Shown: piece by piece, positions 37,385 to 50,121 of the stretch | How the letters are laid out: every line of letters starts with the position of its first letter | Numbering within the stretch: position 1 is the stretch's first letter | Source: Sporobolomyces roseus | Taxonomy: Eukaryota; Basidiomycota; Microbotryomycetes; Sporidiobolales; Sporidiobolaceae | Direction: 5' to 3' | DNA: 64,000 bases | Assembly (NCBI GenBank): GCA_016617785.1 | Contig: JADILM010000001.1 | Span: forward strand, 2,666,001 to 2,730,000 | Notes under the pieces: model-generated | The model's database searches: none | What the model was told of the DNA's origin: nothing | Seen by the model: only the letters and a program-made list of their open reading frames with translations | Program-made: the position numbers and the translations under genes

Positions 37385-39712
37385 TTAGAATTTGAACTTC
37401 TCCTTCTCCTTGTCCTTCTTCTTACTCTCAGCTGTAACCGCACGTCACGAAAACACTTGTCAGTACGAGTAGACACTGAGAGGTGTTGCGGGACGAGTGG
37501 AACTTACCCATTTTCCTCCTCTTCGCCACTTCTTTCGCAGCGAAATCACTGAAATCCTCATGAGTTCCGCCTCTCTGGTTGCCTGCCGCTTCGAACCTCT
37601 GTCTCAACTCGTTCTCCGTCAAACCCTCGAGGTCCGCCGCATCAAGCGCAATATCCACTCCACCCGCTTTACGTTTCGTTCCTCTCTCCTCTTGACCCAA
37701 CACCGGAGCCTTCGATCCTCCTCCTGCGCCTCCTGCGCCTCCTGCGCCTCCTCGAGATAGAGCAGAAACGTCGTAAGTACGATCCGAACCCATGAATCCA
37801 CGCATTCTCGATTCCTTCTCCGGTAAGACTTGGTACAACTCTTTCGGTCCGGAATCCTCCTCGTCTTCTTCTTCTTCGCCTTGAGTCGTCGTTGTTGTCT
37901 CTCGTCGCTTGCGGAGTTCGAGGAAGTCGGGAGTCTCGAGTCCTCCGGGTACTGTCGATGTGACGGATGCGAGTCCGGAAGGCGTTTCGAGTCCGTTTGC
38001 TGGAGTGGATAATCCATCTCCAATAACCGGTTCCTCGGCGTCAGAATCGTCGTCGGATTCCTCCTCCTCTTCCGATTCTGTAGGTCAAGGAGAACATTCC
38101 ATCAGCAAAGAGAAGGAAGGATGAGTACAGCTTCCTCGAACGTACCTTCGACGTCGGGTTCCAACTCTCCCCAAGGCTCCTTCTCGATAGGTTCTCCAGA
38201 CTGTAAAGCAGATGAGGACGATCGATCAGTTCGAGCGGTCTTCGGTCGATCAGCCGATCCTGTGCTTACCTGTAAACTGTTCGCGTTGTCGGTTACTCCG
38301 TAAATATCTCCATACAGAGGTCTTCCGTAATCGTCAAGAGGAGGTTTACCCCATCCACCAGGATGGAAACCCCATGCAGCACTATACGATTCAAACCCGT
38401 ATGTCGTCAGCTCATCGAATCGAAAAATGCGAAAAACAGAGACAGTGAAAACGTACCCTTCTGGAATTGGAGCGTTGAGACCGGGGATTCGTAAATTAGG
38501 GTAAGAAGGAGGAGGACCGTAGCGTTGCATCGAGATGAGCCAGGGAGGAGGAGCGAGAGGAGGGATCGATAACGCTTCTTTGAGTTCTGGTGAAAGGTCT
38601 CCGGGTTTCTTCTCTTTCAACTTCGTTTCAAACTCTTTCCCTTCATAGTATCTGTACACTCGCAGACTCCCCGATTAGCTCGACCGTCGAAAAGCAGAGC
38701 TGAAGACGAAGTGAAAGCGTACAGTTCACCGAATTCAGTCATTTTCGGTTTCGTTTGGTATTTGAAGAAAGCGTCGTGAAGTTTCTGATAATCGATATCG
38801 ATCTTTCCCATCTTTGGTTGAACTCGTTCACGAGTCTTTTGTTTGAGAGATTGTCCTTCTTCTTTTTCCTTGATCGCATCTCTTTGAGTCGCAATACCGG
38901 TATCCGCAATGAAACCTACGTACAAGCTCTCAATCACCTCATATCAGGCCACAGATCGATGAGGGAGAGAGAACGTACTGGGTAATTGGAAAGCAGGTTT
39001 CTCGATACCCCTCTTTCCAGCCAAATAATCCCGCTTCTGTCCCCAATGTTGAGGAATCGGTACAGTATTCTTGTGACTCTTGATCATGACCAACAACCTC
39101 GGATCTTGCGCAGAGACATCGACCCACTCGACGACCTCGGGTTTCGAAACGAGTCGTTTCAATTCCGCTACTGACAATCGATTCATCTTGCGTTGTTTAC
39201 GTTTCGATACTTCTTGTTGTTCCGCTTCGTCGTCTTCCGAAGGTAGGTCGTCGTCTGAGTAGATGATCTCTCCTTTGTCGTCTCCAGTGATGTGAGACGA
39301 GTTCTCAGCCTGTGAGAAGTCCAACGTCAACATCTCGAGAAAGTGCAGAAGTGAAAGCGTCGATTGACTCACCTTGGCTTGATCTGGTACCTGGAAGTGC
39401 TTGAACACATCCTCGAATCCCTTTGGCACTGTAGCGCTAGCATCGAGACCATCTTCCAACTTGATGTCGTCCTTCGCCTCCTCCTGTTCGGGGATAGCTA
39501 GTGAGTCAAATGTACCGCTTTAGGGCTAGCAAAGAGAATAAGGAGCATACCTGTGGAGGTGCAGCGGGTTTCTCGATTGGTCTCTCATCATCCACCTTGT
39601 CTTCCTCGTTCGTCTGTTTAGCTCCACCCTTTTGCTTCTTCTTTAATCGTTTCAGTTGTCCTCTTGACTTGTTCGAGGTCGAGATTGCGGCGCCATTCGT
39701 TGTTGCCGGCAT
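37385..39712 (-). CDS. CUS1: Splicing factor 3B subunit 2 (SF3b145/Cus1)
   Basis: Nine exons: 39551-39712, 39373-39483, 38979-39309, 38723-38915, 38457-38651, 38270-38381, 38146-38200, 37508-38077, 37385-37431; 591 aa. A U2 snRNP component that contacts pre-mRNA near the branch site. Motifs: KRKQRKMNRLSVAELKRLV, DPRLLVMIKSHKNTVPIPQH, WGQKRDYLAGKRGIEKPAFQ, then the PSP domain LKEALSIPPLAPPPWLISMQ and RYGPPPSYPNLRIPGLNAPI, WGFHPGGWGKPPLDDYGRPL. The C-terminus is Glu/Asp-rich with a Gly/Ala tract and ends KEKEKFKF. Exon 2 uses the acceptor 'gaacag' at 39484-39489 rather than the nearer-to-donor 'ctag', because only that keeps phase. Confidence 0.94.
37718..37752 (-). repeat. Short 9-bp tandem repeat in SF3B2
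   Basis: Three copies of cctcctgcg (plus strand) plus a partial unit, encoding GGA repeats (GGAGGAGGAGGGS). Coding minisatellite, likely length-variable. Confidence 0.8.
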
Positions 39713-40045
39713 CTTGGTTTGATGAATTCAAGGGAGCGGCTCTTTACTTGATCAGAGAGCTGATTGACTGACTAGGAGCACTGTGAAGGGCAAGAGGTAC
39801 TGAATGAAAGGCGTCTAGAAGGCGGGCGAGAAGTGCGGATGAATGGTTGAAGTTCAACTTCGAAACTCCGTTCGATCTCGAGTTTCGCAAACTTTGCTTC
39901 TTTACTTTCTGACCTTTGAGAATCAGAGGCTACCCAATAAAGCCTACTCGAAGCGAATGAGCGAGTTCCAAGTTCGCTCGATAGCTGACCAAACGGGAAA
40001 AGACGATGCGAAAGAACATTTCGAAAGTTTCCATATTCTCGGCTT
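39713..40045. other. Intergenic, SF3B2 start to membrane protein gene end
   Basis: 333 bases with no supported feature; presumed SF3B2 promoter. Confidence 0.5.
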
Positions 40046-41624
40046 CTATACTCCTATAACGCCAGCTTGTTGCTTCTCCAATTCCTTCCCTTCGTTCTCG
40101 TTCTCCCTCATCGTCTGCCCTGCCCTTGAATCGTTTCTACCGAGCACTGCAATCCATTCTTCCCTCGCGAACGCCGCTTCACCTCCTTCACCTCCGTCTC
40201 CCTCGACGTCTCGCGATCCCTCTCCACTTCCACTCCCTACTCTGCATACTTCTGCACGTCGAGTCGACCCTCCAACCTCTGTGTACCATAACGACCAACC
40301 TTGATTCTTTCGTTCTGATTGCGCTTTGAGTGCCGTCCAGAAGAGTAACCATCCACAAGGTAACCCGAGGATCCCCGTTGCGAAGAAAGGAACGAATAGG
40401 ATGGCTTGAGACCATTTCGGATCTTGGAGGTTGAAGGGATAGGCGTAGACTACGTAATTCAAGGCGACTTGAACTGTACAACATACTGCGAACACGCTCA
40501 ACGTGATCAGGAGTGACTAGTGTGGGAGACAGGCATTCGATGTCAGGACTACTGCTAGGGTAGTGAGAAGATGAGGGGCAGAAGATTGAGAACTCACGAG
40601 CCATGCAGAGCGAAGTTTTTCAGAGTGTCTCCCTTGACCATTATTGGAGGAGCTCAAGACCGTGTTCGCCTCCTTGACCGACTTGTGGAGTCCGTAAAGA
40701 TACGGTTTTGCGACCGCAGCGAGGACGAGTAGAAGCAAGGTACCGGTGATTGCCTGCAAGAGAAAGTTTGCCCTCCAAGTTGATTCGATTCGTTCGAGTT
40801 GGAGTTCGAAGGCGGTGAGCAGGAGAGGTGGAGGAGCCGGTGATGAAGTGATGTCGTCCTCTCGAGTCCAGTCAGCGCCTGAACCGAGCAGGATAGAATC
40901 GAGTTTGTCGAAACTCTTGACTGCGTCCGAGTAAGCTTTCCCTCCAAGTACCGAGTAGACCAGTGTGAAGACCAGGACGACCAGCGGCGAGAGGATGCCG
41001 ACTACGTTACATAGATAAGCCCGCGAGTCGATGTTTGAACCTTTCGAAGCGAGATCGACGAGGTAAGTTGACGTGAGACTCCAGACGACCGTTTCGCAGA
41101 TCAACCATGGTGAAGCTCCAACGAAAAGTACGATGTAGCCAAAGTCGGCCGGCGGAATAGGGTCTTCGAAAGTTTGAATGGATCGAACGAAGAGTAATTC
41201 GAAGACTGCGAATGGCAAAGTCAGCAATCACCTTGTAATATTGCAGGCTCGGAAGGCTCACGGGGTAAGATCGCGATAGTAACGAGGCTCAATAGGACTG
41301 AGAATTGCGGCATGATGAGCGGAGAGTTGGCATGTCGTCGGAAGACGAAGAATATCGACTTTTTCCATCTTATCACCAACGCTGCCAACGCGAGCAGTAT
41401 GATTCTGGTTGTCGGTCGATCAAATCATCAGCTTCAAGCATACGTCCTCGATGTACAATCGAGGCTTACACTCCGTGAACTGCAATCAGGGACTCGAGTT
41501 GAATGATCGCTGAATGAGGAACTTCAGGCGTTATATATCCCTTGAGAATGCTTGAAAGGCCGATATATGGGTTCTCGTCCGGTGATAGAGCAGCGAGAAG
41601 AGGGAGGAGGTCGCTGAATCCCAT
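40046..41624 (-). CDS. Predicted polytopic membrane protein, unrecognised
   Basis: Four exons: 41470-41624, 41262-41404, 40598-41205, 40046-40516; 458 aa with clean phases (2,1,0). About seven hydrophobic segments: VIILLALAALVI, FSVLLSLVTIAIL, YIVLFVGASPWLICETVV, VVGILSPLVVLVFTLVYSVL, LLQAITGTLLLLVLAAVA, LLITLSVFAVCCTVQVAL and AILFVPFFATGILGLPCGWL. A short polar N-terminus and a long charged C-terminal tail (Gly/Glu-rich, ending QQAGVIGV) follow. The layout resembles a 7-TM protein, but I see no diagnostic receptor or transporter motif. The ATG at 41624 is the first after an in-frame stop. Confidence 0.72.
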
Positions 41625-42440
41625 CGAGGGGACTGTAGCGAGTGTTGAAGTCGAATGCCAGCAACATCAGAAAGAATGTCGAACCAGCGTTTGGCGGCTG
41701 AGCGGGAAGTCGGATCTGGGCACTGGCTACTAATAAGACCTCAGCCGACCTTGAATGGAGAGATGAATCCACCGCAGGAGGAAAGCATGCACCGCTCAAC
41801 GAGCAAAGTGAGACCCTGAATGAACTCGAACGGCACTCTTCAAGGTCGGCTACAGCTTGATAGTCGACTCGCGGCGAGAAGAGAACCTCGATCAGCTCCA
41901 GTGAAGGCCGCTTGCCGAGGATTTGGGGCTTATATCGAGAGAACTCGAGCAAATTCGTTTTGTAGTGTCGCAGCCGTCTCGCTTCCTTGTTGCACAACGT
42001 GTCCCGCCATGGCGGCACTACGCATGTACGTCGGCAAGTATAATACTCATCTGCCATCGAGTCGACATCAGTCATCGCTCCCAGCGTGAGAGGTGAGAGG
42101 TGAAATGAAAACTCACGAGCCTGCGGAAAAAGCATGCTGTGAGTTGAACAGTTCGAGGATGGCAGTCTTAGCTTGAGTCAGGAGACAACAGCCTCTGCTG
42201 AACAGAGTAGCGCATCTGAGCGGAGCAGGACTGAGAGGCTGTCGAGTGCAATTGGCGAAACTTTTGCGAAAATGAGGACGTGTCAACACGACGAGAGAGT
42301 TCCAAAGCAAGCGAGATAGACTGGGCAGCCAAAGCGGATACTATAGACCGAGCATGAGATCAATCAGCGATAATAGGTGAAGTGAGAGAAGTCAAAGAGG
42401 AGAAAGTTCTCTCCTCTTCTCGACTTATCTTCATAGATTT
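41625..42440. other. Region between membrane protein gene and NOT1
   Basis: About 800 bases. A 203-codon minus-strand open frame (41524-42135) overlaps the first exon of the membrane protein gene in another frame and lacks convincing coding character. Otherwise presumed promoters. Confidence 0.4.
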
Positions 42441-42914
42441 CCGTCGTTGTCTCGAGATACCACTAGAGTCGAACTACAACGGACTACCGATACCCTAATC
42501 AACCCTTTGAGTGCTTTCGCAGGTTAGTTTCCCTTCCCTCTTGCTTCCCATCACCTTTGAGTCCCTCCTCCCAACTGAACCTCTCGATCCACGACTCAAC
42601 CCTTCCTGATACTGATTTGAACCTCGAATCTCTCTTTGAACAGTATCTCATACACCTCGTACGCTCAGTACACTTCCCGCTTCAGTCTAGCCGCCTCATC
42701 TTTGAAAGCGAGGCGGCCTCTCTCTCACAAGAATCTCGTCAACTCCCACACCTCGCCTAGTACTCGTTGATCCACTCAAGGCTAGTCCTAGTTGATCGTA
42801 CACGCGTCAAGACCCTCTCAATCCACTCCAACCAAGTGGTATCGAGAATCGACACCTCACCTCTCCGACACTCTTTCGCTTTCACATTTCTCAACCGGAC
42901 TCGCTCGTCCCTCC
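42441..42914 (+). other. Probable 5' exons of NOT1, structure unresolved
   Basis: Plus-strand frames with coding-like content occur here: one at about 42441-42521 (TTDTLINPLSAFA), one at 42526-42660 (DLNLESLFEQYLIHL), and one from about 42761 (QVVSRIDTSPLRHSF). NOT1 orthologs have a few hundred residues before the point where the clear model starts, so these are likely its N-terminal exons, but I could not join them in phase. Confidence 0.4.
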
Positions 42915-45900
42915 ATGAGCAAGTTCGGTAGAATGGGTGAATCAAATACACCCCAAGGAGGAGGCGACAATGGTGGAGTAGAGCTCCGTGTAGCCCAGGA
43001 AATGGTCGAGCTCATCGACATCGCCAACAGGGAGGGAGAACAAGGTAGACCGGTAGATGTTCATGCATGGATCAAAGCGGTTCATGAGGCGCATCCGTCT
43101 TTGCGGTGGGGAGATGTTATCAGGGTTTATGATTCACCTATGCGACAACTTCCCGACACGACTTGGTCCCTTCGAGCTCTCGCCAACATCCTCTCCCTCT
43201 CTCCTTCTCCAGCACCTTCTTCAGATGATCCCCGATCGAATCGTCCCGCTCCTCCCCCTCAAGGTTTCGTTTCTGCTCCGGGAGGAACCAGTGCGATCAG
43301 CGGTCTCTGGTCACCCTGGGCAAACCCTCTCCTCCAATTCACTCTCGTCGATCGCCTCGTATACCTCGCCATCTCTTCCACTTCGTCACAAACCTCGACC
43401 GACGCGTCATTCCACCTCTCTTCCCTCCCTTCGATTCACAAACTCGTCCTTCCCGAAGACGCTTCTCACGCCAGTCCTACCATCAAGTCCCTCGCTACAT
43501 CAGTTCAGTCGAGTGCGTGGAACTGCGCTGAGTTGGTCAAGACCTTGATTCGATTGGGAGCGGAAGGTGGTGGAGAAGTTCAGGCGAGAGCTCACGAGCT
43601 ACTCGACAGAGGATGCAAGAGCAATCCGGAACTCATGTTGATCGGTCTCATTCAGATCGAGGTGAGTCGATATTCTTCTCGAGTCATTAGCGTGCGAAAC
43701 GTACTGAATTCCAGGTCGAATCTGAGTTCACAGAAACCATGGAACGCTCTTCATGCAGAACTCACTGCTCGTCTACTCTCGACCTTCCTCGCCGGTCACC
43801 CTTCTCATCAACTCGTCTTCCTTCGACTTCACCAACTAGATCGTCAATTCCTCTACGCTGCTCTCCGCGATTTCTACGCCGAATCAGAGATGAACGTCAC
43901 TCGCATCGTCGACATCGCGCAAGACCTCAAAGCTCTCGACGAGATCCTCGATTCTCTTCGACCTTTCGAACTCCCCCTAGACATGGCAGCACTCGCCAGT
44001 CGAAGAGAATACCTCAATCTCGACAAATGGTTGACGAGCCAGATCAAATCTCACGGAGGAGGTCTAGTCCGAGCTACTCTCGAGTTCGTAGGACACAAAG
44101 TCGGACACGAGTTGAATAGGCAAGAGATGGAGATGCAGGTTGAACCAACAACTCTCGCTTTGAACGCTGCCACGATCGCAATTTTCATGAGAGTTCTCCG
44201 AGCAAAGTAGGTCACTCACCACTCATGAACAATCTGTCTGATGCTGATGATGGTTTTGGTATCGTTATAGCCACGAGCTCTTCACGGGAACCGACGTCGA
44301 ACTGTTCAAGGAGGTTCGAACACAATGTCTACAACTTCACCCTCGACTCATGAACTTCTCCCCGAAGAACTCCGAATCCGAACCTGGAATGTCGGTCACT
44401 ACGTTCTCTTCCGAGATCGAAGCTGAATGTGACGCCCTCTACAAGCGAATGTACGAACAAGAGATTCCCGTCGACAAAGTCGTCTCGGCCCTTCGACAAG
44501 CAAAGGAATCGGACAACGCTCACGATCACGAGTTCTTCGCCTGTTTCCTTCACGGTCTCTTCGACGAACACCGATTCTTCAACACTTACCCTATCAACGA
44601 ACTTTCCCTCACCGCATACCTCTTCGGAGATCTCATTCAATATCACCTCATCGACTTCATCCCACTCGGTATCGCCGTCCGATACGTCCTCGACGCACTT
44701 CGCAACCCTCCCGATTCGAACTGGTTCAGGTTCGGTGTTCAAGCATTGGCGAGGTTTCAAGGGAGATTGAGTGAATGGCCTCAACTCGCTCACTCGATTT
44801 TGTCGATTCCTCACGTTCAGCAACTTCACCCGGAAGTAGCGAACACGGCGAGACAAGCTCTCATCTCGAGAGAAGGAGGAGGAGGAGGAGAGAATGGATT
44901 AGGGGAGTTACCTGGTTCATTGGAAGAAGCGACGGCTGTCTTCGAACAAGGCCCGCCACCACCTCCGGAACGAGCAGCGTTCACCGCGATCCACGTCGAC
45001 GCCGATGGAGAAGATCCGGAATCGCCAGACGAGAACACCTCCGACAAGATCCTCTTCATCGTCAACAATCTCGCACCTTCGAACTTCGAGACCAAGGTTC
45101 GCGACATGATGGATCGAATCGAACCGACTCACTTCGCATGGTTCGCTCACTACCTCGTAGCTCAACGAGTCAGTATCGAGCCGAACAATCATCAATTGTA
45201 TCAACAATTCCTCGATGCGCTCAAGATGCCTCAACTCGTCAAGCGAGTCCTGTACGAAACCTTCGTCAAGCTCTCGACCTTGCTCAACTCGGAGAAGACT
45301 GTTCAATCCTCGACCGAACGAACACTCCTCAAGAACTTGGGTTCCTGGTTGGGAGGATTAACTTTGGCGAAGGACAAACCGATTCGACAGAACAACATTG
45401 CCTTCAAGCAACTTCTCATCGAAGGTTACGACTCGGAACGCCTCATCGTCGCCATTCCTTTCGTTTGCAAAGTTCTCGAACAATGCGCGAAATCTCGAGT
45501 CTTCCGCCCTCCGAACCCTTGGCTCATGGCAATCCTTCGCCTCCTCGTCGAACTGTACCAAGCTGCGAACCTCAAGCTCAATCTCAAGTTCGAAATCGAG
45601 GTACTCTGCAAGTCGCTCGATATCGATATCAAGGACGTCGAACCGACAGATCTCCTTCGCAATCGACCAACGGCGAAGGATCTCGCAGCTGCTCAACAAG
45701 CCCAAGCTGCAGCGGCGCTCATCGCTCAGCAGAATGCTCCTCAACAGCAACCTGCCGATCTCGCCCTCGCAACCCTCGCCGCTCAAGGTCACCTTCAGCA
45801 CGATGTCGACGAACATGGATTGAGGAGTGGTTTCGGTCCTGCTTCAGCTGCTCACCACGCCCTCCCCGCTGCCGGAGCTGAGCACTCTCGTCAACCTTTG

Positions 45901-48900
45901 ATGCTCGGAGTCAACCAACCTGGCTACTCGCTCTCTCTGCAAGGTAAATTTACTCTTCATTCCCATTCTCCTTTGAGTCTTCATGCTCATTTCGCTCCTC
46001 TATAGATACCGTCTCTGCCGCTCTTCAATCCCTACCGAATCACGTCGTCTTCAATGCTCAACTTCCTCTCTTCGCCTCGAACAACTCCCTTCGTCGATTG
46101 GTTTGTGTCGCTATTGACCGAGCCATTCGCGAAATCATCGCTCCCGTCGTTGAACGTTCCGTCACTATCGCCGGTATCTCGACTCGAGAGTTGACGATGA
46201 AGGATTTCGCCATGGAGGGAGACGAATCGAAAATGGGAACAGCCGCTCACCTCATGGTTCAAAACCTCGCTGGTTCCCTCGCTCTCGTCACTTGCAAGGA
46301 ACCTCTTCGACTCAGCATGGTCACTCACATCCGAAACCTCCTCCTCCAGAACGGCTTCACCGAGGAGAACATTCCGGAACAAGCTATCCTCGTTCTCGCA
46401 GGGGAGAACCTCGATCTCGCTTGTTCGGTTGTTGAAAAGGTAGCGATGGAGAAGGCAGTGTTGGAAGTTGACGATGGGTTGTCGCCCGCTTACTTGTCAA
46501 GACGAGGTCATCGCGAGGTAGGTAAAGATTTCGACTTCTTTTTTCGCTTGCTCTGGCTCACCTTGCTTTCTGATTCTTTTACAGCGCTCTCGCGAAGCAT
46601 TCTGGGATACAGCAGCGATGGCCGCTTCTCATTACTCCGGCATGCTCCCAGATCCACTTCGACTCAAACTTGGTGGTCTCTCAGAACGACAACTCCTCGT
46701 TTACGAAGAGTTCGCTCGACTCCGTGTCCTTCCTCCCGCTCCCCCCGCCTCGGTCGATGGTCGCAACGGTCTCGTCTACTCGGAACCCTCGCCAGCTATC
46801 GCCGCTGCTCCAACTCCCGTCCTCGCCGAACCTGTTCTTCTCACCGCACCTCAAGTTATGGAGAAGTTCGCTGTGAGTTTGCGTCTCGCATCTAGTCCAT
46901 GTCATGAGCTACTTACTGACACTGTTGTCCTACTATATAGGCTCTCGTCGGCGAACTCGAGAAGGCTATCGCCAACGAAACCGCTCCCGCTCTTACCGGT
47001 GTTCCTCAAGAATCGGAAGTTCGACGTATCGTTCAGCAGATCCCTCTCGTCGCAGCTACTTCCACTGCTCGAGATGAGACTGTCCTCGGATGCTCGCAAA
47101 AGGTCGTTCAACTCATGTACCGTAGTTCGAGCGCTCTCGGACGTGACGCCTACGTCTTCCTCCTCGATCGACTTTGTGCGATCTCGACCAAGGTCGCAAA
47201 GGAGGTTTCGGCATGGCTCCTCTACGCAGAAGACGAACGCAAGTTCAACGTTCCCGTCACCGTTTCTCTCCTTCAAACGAGGTTCATTCAAGTCGCCGAA
47301 CTCGACGTTCAGCTCGCCAAATTCATCCTTCGAGAGTTCCGCTCGACCGTTGTCGACTTTGCCGCGAAGCTCGTTGCCGCCTGCCTCGCCGAGATCCCTC
47401 CCGTCGCTACGAAGGAGCAATTCGCCAACGTCATTGACGCTCTCAAAGAGGCCTCTCGCTCGAACAAGGCCACCGATGCGTGAGTGCTTGCTCCCCTCCA
47501 CTCCTTCATACCAGACAACTCATCCGCTCCGTCTCTGACAGCTCGATGGAACTCCTTCAACAACTTGAAACTCGCACGGCTGCTGTCGAAGTCGGACCAG
47601 TTTCGATCGCCAAGGCTGCCGTCAACGAACCAGCAGTTCGTGAGCAGCTCACCTTCTGCTTCGCCGAATGGGTTCGCCTCTATCAACAATCGTACAACGT
47701 CGAAAAGTCGTTTGTCGATTTCGTCGTTCAGCTTCAAAAGCAAGGCATTCTCAACGGAGAAGAGATTTCGTCTCTCTTCTTCCGAGTCTGCGCCGAGGTC
47801 AGTGTCGATAGTTACATCAAGCACAAGGCTGCTGGAGGAACCCCTGCCACTGGAATCTTCCAACCTGTCGATGCTTTCGCCAAACTCATCACCTTCATGA
47901 TCAAGTACCACGCCGATCCTACTGGAGCCAACAACGATAAAGCGAAAGTACACTACATGACGAAGGTTCTCTCGATCGTCGTTCTCGTCCTCGCCAACTC
48001 GCACGAAGAACTCGGCCCTCACTTCCAGCAAAAACCTTTCTTCCGCTTCTTCTCGAGTTTGTTGAGCAATTTGTCGGCGATCGAAGTTCACTTGGGTCCC
48101 GCTTACTACCAGATCTTGGTCGCTTTGAGGTAAGCTCCACTCTCCTTCTTCATCGCTTTCTTGCTTGCTGATCCTTCTCTCTCTCAATTTTGTAGTCACT
48201 CGGTCAACACCTTGCAACCGCTCTTCTTCCCTGGATTCACCTTCTCCTGGGTCGGACTCATCTCTCACCGACTCTTCATGCCGAAGTTGTTGGCTGTCGA
48301 AGATCGCGATGTACGTCCTACTCTGTCTCGAAATCTGATTTATTCGCTCTCGTGCTGATGCTTCGATACACAGGGATGGACTTCGTTCCTTCGTCAATTG
48401 ATCGCTCTAATGCGTTTCCTCGCACCCTTCCTTCGCAAGGGAGAGCTTACCGACACCACTCGTGCACTCTACATCGGAACTCAACGAATCCTTCTCGTCC
48501 TCCTTCACGACTTCCCCGAATTCCTTTCTCAGGCTTACTACGCCCTCGGCGACGCGATTCCTCCCTCTTGCATCCAGCTCCACAACCTTGTACTTAGCGC
48601 TTTCCCCGTGGATGCTGGTATCCGCCTCCCCGACCCTCTTCAACCCGCTCTCAAGCTCGAACTTCTCCCCGAAACTCAGCTCGCTCCTCCCTTCTTGACA
48701 GACTACACTATCGCTCTATCGACCGGCAACCTCCGTGCCTCTATCGATCAGTACCTCTCGACTCAACAGCCTAGCAGCTTCGTTTCGACCCTCAAGGATC
48801 GTCTAGCGCTATCTGGTGCAGCAGAGAAATCTGAACGAGACCCGAAGTTCAACGTACCTCTTATCAATTCGTTGGTCCTCTACTGCGGAGTCGTCGCTCT

Positions 48901-49497
48901 CAATGCATCGAAGTCGAAGACCGGAGCCGTCAAGTACGAAACTCAGAGCGAGTCGGCCAAGTTACTTCGACAGCTCATTCAAGAAGTCGAACCCGAAGGT
49001 AAATTAGCTTCTTCAGTCTCTTCCTCTGATCGACGACTGACTCTCGATCGATTGCCTACAGCCCGTTACTACATCTTGTCGGCGTGCGCGAACCACCTTC
49101 GATACCCTTCATCGCACACCTACTGGTTCTCGAGCTTCCTTCTCGACACTTTCGGAGAGACTTCGACTGAGGCTGTTCGCGAGCAAATGGTGAGCTACAT
49201 TCTTTCTTGAATCGATGGCTCTGTCGTCGTGAACTCATTCGAGATTGTCTGTTCCAACAGCTTCGTGTACTCCTCGAGCGCACAATGGTTTCGAAACCTC
49301 AACCTTTCGGAATCCTCTACACCTTCTCTCAACTCCTTCACCTTCACAGCTCTCACCTTTCCGAGCAACTAAACCGCCTTCCCACCGATGTTCGCGGCGT
49401 CGCTCCTTTCCAGGACTTCATGAGTTCGCTCTTGAAGAAGACGATCGTTGCGGGACAAACTTCTTCCGTACCTTCGTCCGTCGCCGTACAAATCTAG
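42915..49497 (+). CDS. NOT1: CCR4-NOT complex scaffold subunit NOT1
   Basis: Exons: 42915-43661, 43734-44206, 44271-45943, 46006-46517, 46585-46872, 46941-47479, 47542-48129, 48196-48310, 48374-48998, 49062-49189, 49261-49497; about 1,974 aa from the first ATG of the clear frame, with more N-terminus probably upstream. NOT1 is the scaffold of the cytoplasmic deadenylase. Visible regions: the N-terminal HEAT part (IVDIAQDLKALDEIL, MAALASRREYLNLDKWLT), the MIF4G-type CAF1-binding domain (QARHG-type region replaced here by NWFRFGVQALARFQGRL; PNPWLMAILRLLVELYQAAN, LKFEIEVLCKSLDI), the CAF40-binding region (LRRLVCVAIDRAIREIIAPV, VERSVTIAGISTRELTMKDF) and the C-terminal NOT module (FLRQLIALMRFLAPFL, LLHDFPEFLSQAYYAL, LRYPSSHTYWFSSFLLDTF). 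The intron 43662-43733 is in-frame and leaves QIE joined to KPWNALHAELT. Confidence 0.93.
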
Positions 49498-50121
49498 AAA
49501 GACGGTCGTCGTCAAGGAGGGAGGGAGGAAGGAGGGGGGGAATCTTACGTCCAAATTGTTCATTGTCGTTTTTTAACGTTCGTTTCGCACTCACGCAAAA
49601 AAGGGATCTTCATTCATTTCGTCTAGCAGTAAGTTCGTCGTCGTCGTTGAGCGGGGTTTTATATTACTTTGATTAAGTCGTCTTCGTCGTCGTCGTCGTC
49701 GTTTTCTCTCTCTCTCATCTTTTACAATTCTTCCTTTTCACTTCTTTACCGTTTCACCTGTTTGTGTTAAAGCTTTACTTCTCTTCTCTCCACATCCCCT
49801 CGTTCTCAATCATTTTGTGTATTCTACCGTACCTCCTCTCTTCTTGTTACATCACTCAATACTATACCTCGTTTCTCTACTTTTCCTCGAGGATCGTTTC
49901 TCGAAACCACTCGTTTGCGGCTTCCTTTGCGAGTATATCGTTAGCCGAATCTACATTAAAGTTCAAAGTTTTGCATTCGGAGCTCCCGCGAAGAAATCTA
50001 CTTTGCTAGCCATCCCTCGTTTCATCTCTCCCGAAACTATTCATAAACCCCTCTGCTCTCTCTTTTGACGGTATAGCAGAGGGTCTCTCGACTCACTCTA
50101 TCTCACAAGATTCGCCTAACG
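49498..50121. other. 3' flank of NOT1 and promoter of the Cas1-like gene
   Basis: 624 bases, T/C-rich, with a (TCG)n trinucleotide run at about 49683-49702 and polypyrimidine tracts. No gene seen. Confidence 0.55.
49683..49702 (+). repeat. TCG trinucleotide repeat
   Basis: About six to seven tcg units in the presumed 3'UTR of NOT1; a second short run lies near 49627-49640. Confidence 0.8.

Noticed and set aside
41524..42135. 203-codon minus-strand open frame upstream of the membrane protein gene
   Set aside because: It overlaps the first exon of that gene in another frame, and its content changes character repeatedly without motifs.
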